DNA of 64,000 nt, taken from NCBI GenBank assembly GCA_030148725.1, contig JASBSU010000009.1, positions 1 through 64,000 of the forward strand. The letters are read 5' to 3'. Under the pieces are notes generated by a model, which saw only the letters and a list, made by a program, of their open reading frames with translations, had not been told where the DNA came from and made no database searches. This document shows, one piece after another, positions 60,901 to 64,000 of this stretch; within the stretch, counting starts at the first letter, position 1, and each line of letters starts with the position of its first letter. Origin of the DNA: Hyphomicrobium sp. (lineage in GTDB: Bacteria; Pseudomonadota; Alphaproteobacteria; Rhizobiales; Hyphomicrobiaceae). A program made the position numbers and the translations under genes.

Positions 60901-61095
60901 GGTTCCGGTGGTCGAGAAGTCGACGGCATTGTCGAAGGGAATGGTCGATTCATCCGTACACACGATCGTGCCGCCGGCCGAGCCGGTACAAGCAGCGATC
61001 GCCTGATGGGACATACCCACGCTCAAGACAAGCGCGAGCGGTGCAACGATTGACGTGACGCGACGCGGGCCAAAAGCCCCTACAGGACGCAACAT
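57955..61095 (-). CDS. Autotransporter (type Va) outer membrane protein
   Basis: 1046 aa. The signal ends MSHQAIAACTG. A passenger of beta-helix type has many NNGTI / N-x-GxI turns (ENNGTIDGNVII, NNGVISGNQA). It contains an acidic run of seven Asp near residue 430. From about 765 there is a 12-stranded barrel (SMWGQAFGAGLEQ...) ending GRVKVEF with terminal Phe. Three NDGRM-like copies precede the barrel. Likely surface adhesin. GGGGGAAG precedes the ATG. A terminator follows. Confidence 0.92.
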   Translation of the reverse strand: MLRPVGAFGPRRVTSIVAPLALVLSVGMSHQAIAACTGSAGGTIVCTDESTIPFDNAVDFSTTGTSSSDGNYAVKVQATSGNGGEAEVENSKDISATLNTLTATNSQFQIFGMKGADSYGIEEWNLENSGSISAFHQGLGVTAGVFLANDAEAWNINNTGTIEVGRGALSSIVSNATSGAITAVDAFSNSGTLGIAAAVYNNEEEIRDHNMVNDGLISATGAYTAGIFTRSNSFELINNGVISGNQAAGVHGTAAAIVTWDGRLLKHLPDGEVSNCNAPNVCTGREAGFGKSFIENNGTIDGNVIITGLNGLQVMGRIGTGGDPITLNGANGAVPNTNTSGGMVDRRDSEIENNHSIIGNLYYGNGAHVLNNTAEGEIEGNIIVDMRRVTNYLDANNYGDTSARQINGNPYSVYVAGRGAAFGEAGEDDDDDDDAGAGAAPEIYHSDAGLTYAAAMANAVGKLVDENPDRHFTFENAGVYTGDLSVLTVNNTYTNAALLAAAVPTVTITPQTVDLKPHITGTGAGSSIDAPSENSGFIEGRLFIGDGTMAGWTVTPTSSTISADGAGGTTKTTVTPIIDSVVRNGEWFLVARQLYGNNLPGIEGDTVLVSWDIAKNSSGSLVVGSTVADASIVAGLSNPGIATINGLMQGGNAATNALGAALQNLTDEEDVRKAGEQLKPETNFATQQAAFTLNMLTGNYIDNRLNGVGATAPSSAAFAPPSALGMSQVASAAPSGRMSLGLGSNDGRMNVGANDGRMDAGIYDEDVDLRQRGYTSSMWGQAFGAGLEQSERSNVDGYQTHIYGGIAGADNWISPNTRLGFAAGYGNTSIDGAGDTLRNTTDIDSYLGVIYGAYKGNGWYLSTRAGYAWHDYSTKRVVELPVKDTAIGSHSGNQYSAAAEVGAPMHSFGATVTPIASLTWSQLDQDAYQEASQNGAGLAIGSQENTSLATGLGAKTLIPIAASTLLEGRAIWYHEFEDTNQQVTAAFGGGPSFLASGPSVGRDTAALGVGLFAYTEAGVSFQLNYDALLRQDFVGHTGAGRVKVEF
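58822..58893 (-). repeat. Short repeats coding [SN]xGRMxxG before the barrel
   Basis: CATGCGGCC occurs at 58822-58830, 58849-58857 and 58882-58890, giving three GRM turns (SGRMSLG, NDGRMNVG, NDGRMDAG) in the linker between passenger and barrel. Confidence 0.65.
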
Positions 61096-61529
61096 TACTC
61101 TTCCCCCATCACCCGGATGTGGCTGGACTTGCTCGATTTTGTTCTTGGAATGTCGTGCGCGGCCCGGATCAGGCGGCGCCCGTCCAAACCGTCAGCTCGG
61201 TGCCTAACCGGGCGCCTTCAACGCAGCGCGACGCATACTCAACCCCCAGACTGTTTCTCTACCCCAGGGTGGCATTCGTTCGTGCCACTCCTGCCAGCGG
61301 CCGTGCCTTCGCCGCCTATAGCAATCGCTATATTGGTACCCACAGGATGCCGAGGGACGAGTTCCTGTCCGAATTGTGGAAGTGTTTCCCGGGACGTTTT
61401 CTGATCGTCGTTTAGGAACGAATGTGGCGAAATGGCACCATTTGGAGTGGACTTGGCATAAATAGTCCTAGCTCCGGGATATTTTCCCGTTCCGTGGGGA
61501 ACAGCAGCGCATGTCGGGTTGTGGTTGGG
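61096..61529. other. Intergenic stretch upstream of the autotransporter
   Basis: 434 bases. Short open frames show no family features or ribosome sites. It holds the autotransporter promoter and the 3' side of the DUF6894 gene. A small GTTCC-GTGG-GGAAC inverted repeat lies at about 61489-61502. I see no RNA gene. Confidence 0.5.
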
Positions 61530-61754
61530 TTACCCGTTGAATGGAACCCGTGCCAGGACCTTGCCGGATGAGTCTGAGATTTCGAAAGTCGATTTCGACC
61601 GGGTGCGAGCCTCCTCGACAGCATCGTCGAGCAGCATCTCTGCCCCGGCGCGCCTGGCGTCGGCGATCGCCTCCTCAATCGTTTCGAAATCGAGACCCTG
61701 TCGGTCCATTTCGACACCCGCGGTCGAACGGACGTGAAAGAAGAAGCGTGGCAT
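61530..61754 (-). CDS. DUF6894-type small protein
   Basis: 74-residue protein beginning MPRFFFHVRSTAGVEMDRQG, the common start of a small alphaproteobacterial family, followed by FETIEEAIADARRAGAEML. Function unknown. Divergent from the FecR gene by 214 bases. Confidence 0.78.
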   Translation of the reverse strand: MPRFFFHVRSTAGVEMDRQGLDFETIEEAIADARRAGAEMLLDDAVEEARTRSKSTFEISDSSGKVLARVPFNG

Positions 61755-61968
61755 CGGTCATCCCGTTGAACGAACCGTCTAACCCTTCGCCCGGCCGATC
61801 GGTTCCAGCCAACCGAAATAATCGCGATGCGCCAAGACGCCTCCCGCACCGACCAGCCTACGCCCGCTTAAGGCCGAACCGATCGTCACCTTGCGGCCGT
61901 AGGTTCCGTGCCATTAATTGGAAGCACACCGCATGCAGGGCGAGCATGTCGGCCTATAGGAGAGTGCC

Positions 61969-63021
61969 ATGGCAGCCCAGTCGCTGCACTTGCTGCGCGC
62001 GTTAGTCGTCGGAGCCATGCTCCTCGCACCTTCGGTTGTGTACGCCGGATCAGGTGCTGACATCGGCGATGCCCGCACCATCGTCAGCCTCGTGAAAGCC
62101 GACTTCGACAAGCAGGAGCGCGAGCTGGAGGTCGGCGACATCGTCCGCCAGGACGAGGTCATCGAGGTCAGCCAGGACGGCCGCGGCGAGTTTCGGCTCA
62201 ATGATGATACGAAGCTGGCTCTCGGACCCGGCGCCCGCATGGTCCTCGACAAGTTCGTCTACGACAGTGACAAGAAGACCGGCTCGATCATTCTCGATCT
62301 GACTACCGGCGCGTTCCGCTTCATCACCGGCGTCGCCAGCAAGAAATCCTACGAAATCCGCACGCCCAACGCATCGATCACCGTCCGCGGTACCATCTTC
62401 GACGTGTACGTGCTCCCCGACAAAAGCTCGTGGCTGCTGCTGCATGAAGGCGCCATCGAGGTCAGCGCACCCAAGTCGGGATGCCGCGTTCTCGATCGCC
62501 CCGGCCAGCTGATCCGCGTCGACAGCGATGCGAACGTGAGCAGGCCAACGAACTGGAACGACCTGCCGGGGCGCGATGCGGCGGACTTCGACGTTGCATT
62601 TCCCTTCGTCGCCAACGCGCCCGAGATAGAGCCTCTCCCAGCCGTATCGCGCGACGGCATCATCGGCGCCGCCTTTCCTCCCGAGGAGGACAAGAAGTGC
62701 ATTAACGGTAGCAAGTCGAAGCCGAAGACCATCAAGGCTGACGACAGCAAGCCAACCAAGAAAAAGCGTCAGGCCGCAAAGTCGGACGACGACGAACCAC
62801 CACCGCGCAGGAAGAAGCGGCCGAAATATGAGTCCTCCGACGATGACTACGGCGGCGGCGCGCGCGCGATGGATATCATCATCCGCGGCGGAGTCGGTAT
62901 CGGCGGATATGGCGGTCGACCGACCGGCAGGCCAGGCGGTTACGACGGTGGTGGCCGGCCGGGAGGCAACATGGGCGGTGGTGGCGGTAGCTACGGCAGC
63001 GGGGGGCAGATGCCTCGCTGA
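61969..63021 (+). CDS. FecR-domain exported protein with Lys- and Gly-rich tail
   Basis: 350-residue exported protein. The signal ends APSVVYAGSG. A FecR-type domain (about 35-160) has DIVRQDEVIEVSQDGRGEF, LTTGAFRFITG and TPNASITVRGTIFDVY. A Lys-rich stretch (SKSKPKTIKADD, 245-290) and a Gly-rich end (GGRPGGNMGGGGGSYGSGG) follow. No sigma factor is near, so it is not a FecR regulator of the classical kind; it may bind polymers at the envelope. Confidence 0.82.
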   Translation: MAAQSLHLLRALVVGAMLLAPSVVYAGSGADIGDARTIVSLVKADFDKQERELEVGDIVRQDEVIEVSQDGRGEFRLNDDTKLALGPGARMVLDKFVYDSDKKTGSIILDLTTGAFRFITGVASKKSYEIRTPNASITVRGTIFDVYVLPDKSSWLLLHEGAIEVSAPKSGCRVLDRPGQLIRVDSDANVSRPTNWNDLPGRDAADFDVAFPFVANAPEIEPLPAVSRDGIIGAAFPPEEDKKCINGSKSKPKTIKADDSKPTKKKRQAAKSDDDEPPPRRKKRPKYESSDDDYGGGARAMDIIIRGGVGIGGYGGRPTGRPGGYDGGGRPGGNMGGGGGSYGSGGQMPR

Positions 63022-63038
63022 CGGCGCAACCCCGCCGA

Positions 63039-63344
63039 TTATTTCTTCTCCAGCAGCAGCTTTGTCCGCTCCAGCATCTTTGTCTTCAGCGGCTCCCAAA
63101 GCTTGCGCAGCAGGGCAGGTAGCACGACCTCGAGACGCACGGTGTCGTCGTTCACCTCCAGCGACCCGGGGATCGCTTGCCCCATCGCCTTCACGACGAA
63201 CGGCATCTTGTTGTCAACCCAGGGCTGCTGTTCGAGCGTAAGCAAACCGCTCGCCGGCACATTATCGAGACCCGATTGCAGTCGCCGCAACGCCTCCGCT
63301 TTGCCCAGCGTATGCGGGATCGAAACCACCATCGGCTCTGCCAT
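63039..63344 (-). CDS. Polyhydroxyalkanoic acid system family protein
   Basis: 101-residue protein with VSIPHTLGKAEALRRLQSGLD at the start, and LPALLRKLWEPLKTKMLERT later; matches the PHA granule-associated family. Probably cytosolic and linked to storage polymer. The start follows CAGGAGAAAGAC. It faces the FecR gene. Confidence 0.8.
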   Translation of the reverse strand: MAEPMVVSIPHTLGKAEALRRLQSGLDNVPASGLLTLEQQPWVDNKMPFVVKAMGQAIPGSLEVNDDTVRLEVVLPALLRKLWEPLKTKMLERTKLLLEKK

Positions 63345-63425
63345 GTCTTTCTCCTGGTCGCGGCTCAAATGAGCGTTGCGACTATATAGGCGGCAAATGC
63401 TGCCGGCGTTACCCGACGTCAACGG

Positions 63426-63731
63426 TTAATTGCCACGCCGCTTGCGGGTCGCAGCAGCCTTCTTCGCCGACGCTGATCGCGCTGCCGCCGGCCGAGCCGC
63501 CGACGCCCGCCCACCGACGCCTCCACCCTTGTGCGCGGCGGGACGTCCGGTCCGTTTCCCGCGGCCCGAACCGCCCGGCGCCTTGCCGCCTCCGTCGTCC
63601 TTGTTGACGGTCGCCCAGGCACGCCGTTCGGCTTCCTTCTTGCCGACGCCGCGCTTCTCATAGCCCTCGGCAATATGATCCGCCTTGCGCTCCTGCTTGT
63701 CCGTGTATTTGGATTTGTCTCCACGCGGCAT
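63426..63731 (-). CDS. Basic Lys/Ala-rich small protein
   Basis: 101-residue basic protein. MPRGDKSKYTDKQERKADHI and GVGKKEAERRAWATVNKDDGGG resemble the plasmid stabilisation / KGG-like small proteins of Hyphomicrobiales. The C-terminal half is an Ala/Arg/Lys tail similar to histone H1, so DNA or RNA binding is likely. The start at 63731 is preferred over one three codons upstream. Confidence 0.72.
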   Translation of the reverse strand: MPRGDKSKYTDKQERKADHIAEGYEKRGVGKKEAERRAWATVNKDDGGGKAPGGSGRGKRTGRPAAHKGGGVGGRASAARPAAARSASAKKAAATRKRRGN

Positions 63732-63861
63732 GACCTGCACCCCTTATGGAAAGTTCCAGCAGATGAGCGCCTAACCCGCTGCCGCGCGCCCGGTTCCCCG
63801 GCTGGCCTTGTCGCGCACGACAGCCTCACCTCTGCTAAGCTTCGCGCGAATCGAGGCACCC

Positions 63862-64000
63862 ATGGCACGTCGATCCGGCAGCGCCGATCTTCCCCTGCAC
63901 AGCGGACGCGTACCCGCGTGGCTGGCGCAGCGCATGGCGACGCTCGGCGCCGTCATCGCGCAGACGATCGTCCACCACTACGGGCGCGATGAATTCCTGC
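63862..64000 (+). CDS. DUF763 family protein, 3' end beyond window
   Basis: The first 46 codons read MARRSGSADLPLHSGRVPAW and IVHHYGRDEFL, the well-kept start of DUF763, a family seen mostly in archaea and some bacteria. Function unknown. It is cut by the right edge. Confidence 0.85.
   Translation, partial: MARRSGSADLPLHSGRVPAWLAQRMATLGAVIAQTIVHHYGRDEFL

Noticed and set aside
61117-61415. Two overlapping open frames upstream of the autotransporter
   Set aside because: No recognisable start signals or family features; treated as intergenic.
62050-63099. Minus-strand open frame opposite the FecR gene
   Set aside because: No ribosome site and a composition typical of antisense; the plus-strand gene has signal peptide and FecR domain.
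1-64000. Lanmodulin-like EF-hand protein near the lut-like genes
   Set aside because: No short protein with repeated DxDxDG-type loops was found in the window.
1-64000. tRNA, rRNA, CRISPR array, insertion sequence or prophage
   Set aside because: No tRNA-like cloverleaf, regular spaced repeats, transposase or phage genes were seen on reading.

Overview
The window looks like chromosomal DNA of a methylotrophic alphaproteobacterium of the Hyphomicrobium type (order Hyphomicrobiales). It is GC-rich and densely coded. It combines PQQ biosynthesis, a lanthanide-type methanol dehydrogenase (XoxF), and the tetrahydromethanopterin (H4MPT) / methylofuran formaldehyde oxidation route. It also carries small proteins typical of alphaproteobacteria. 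I saw no tRNA, rRNA, IS element, prophage or CRISPR array. The genus is an inference from gene content, not from a marker gene.

Layout. (1) 1-4598, leftward: assimilatory sulfite reduction, cysG-cysJ-cysI (cysI cut by the left edge). (2) 5147-8618, rightward: pqqA-B-C-D-E, with a hairpin after pqqA; then a class I cytochrome c behind a structured leader (8688-9175). (3) 9266-10716: a GNAT enzyme, folK and a pterin carbinolamine dehydratase. (4) 10769-17313, rightward: beta-RFAP synthase, mtdB, an ATP-grasp ligase, mch, a RimK-like ligase, a CitG-like protein and fae. (5) 17454-19623: a HisA-like protein, an MfnF-like protein and a small helical protein. (6) 26564 down to 19742, leftward: a tightly overlapping run of DUF2380 protein, ABC importer (binding protein, permease, ATPase), mfnB, folB-like, mfnE-like, DHPS-like and DUF447 genes. 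(7) 26829-32484, rightward: an ABC system with a beta-propeller, of the PQQ-associated type that resembles the lanthanide uptake (lut) loci of Methylorubrum. (8) 32569-42039: xoxF, xoxG, xoxJ, a CXXCW rhodanese, a zinc metallohydrolase, a SoxYZ-like carrier, a second YVTN beta-propeller, mxaD and two unknown secreted proteins. (9) 42213-46969: fhcB-A-D-C. (10) 47107-64000: mixed genes, including a probable copper acquisition locus (YcnI-PCuAC fusion, TonB receptor, DUF2946), a folate/biopterin transporter, an EAL protein, a large autotransporter, a FecR protein and small conserved proteins; a DUF763 gene runs off the right edge.

How it works together. Methanol would be oxidised in the periplasm by XoxF using PQQ made by PqqA-E and a lanthanide. 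Electrons would go to XoxG and then probably to the class I cytochrome c. Formaldehyde entering the cytoplasm would be trapped by Fae on H4MPT, oxidised by MtdB, converted by Mch, and passed through the Fhc complex on methylofuran to formate. Clusters 3-6 build the H4MPT and methylofuran carriers. The most intriguing parts are the ABC importer coupled to cofactor genes, the Sox-like periplasmic set around xoxF, and the motif-rich divergent promoter between xoxF and the metallohydrolase (36765-37276).
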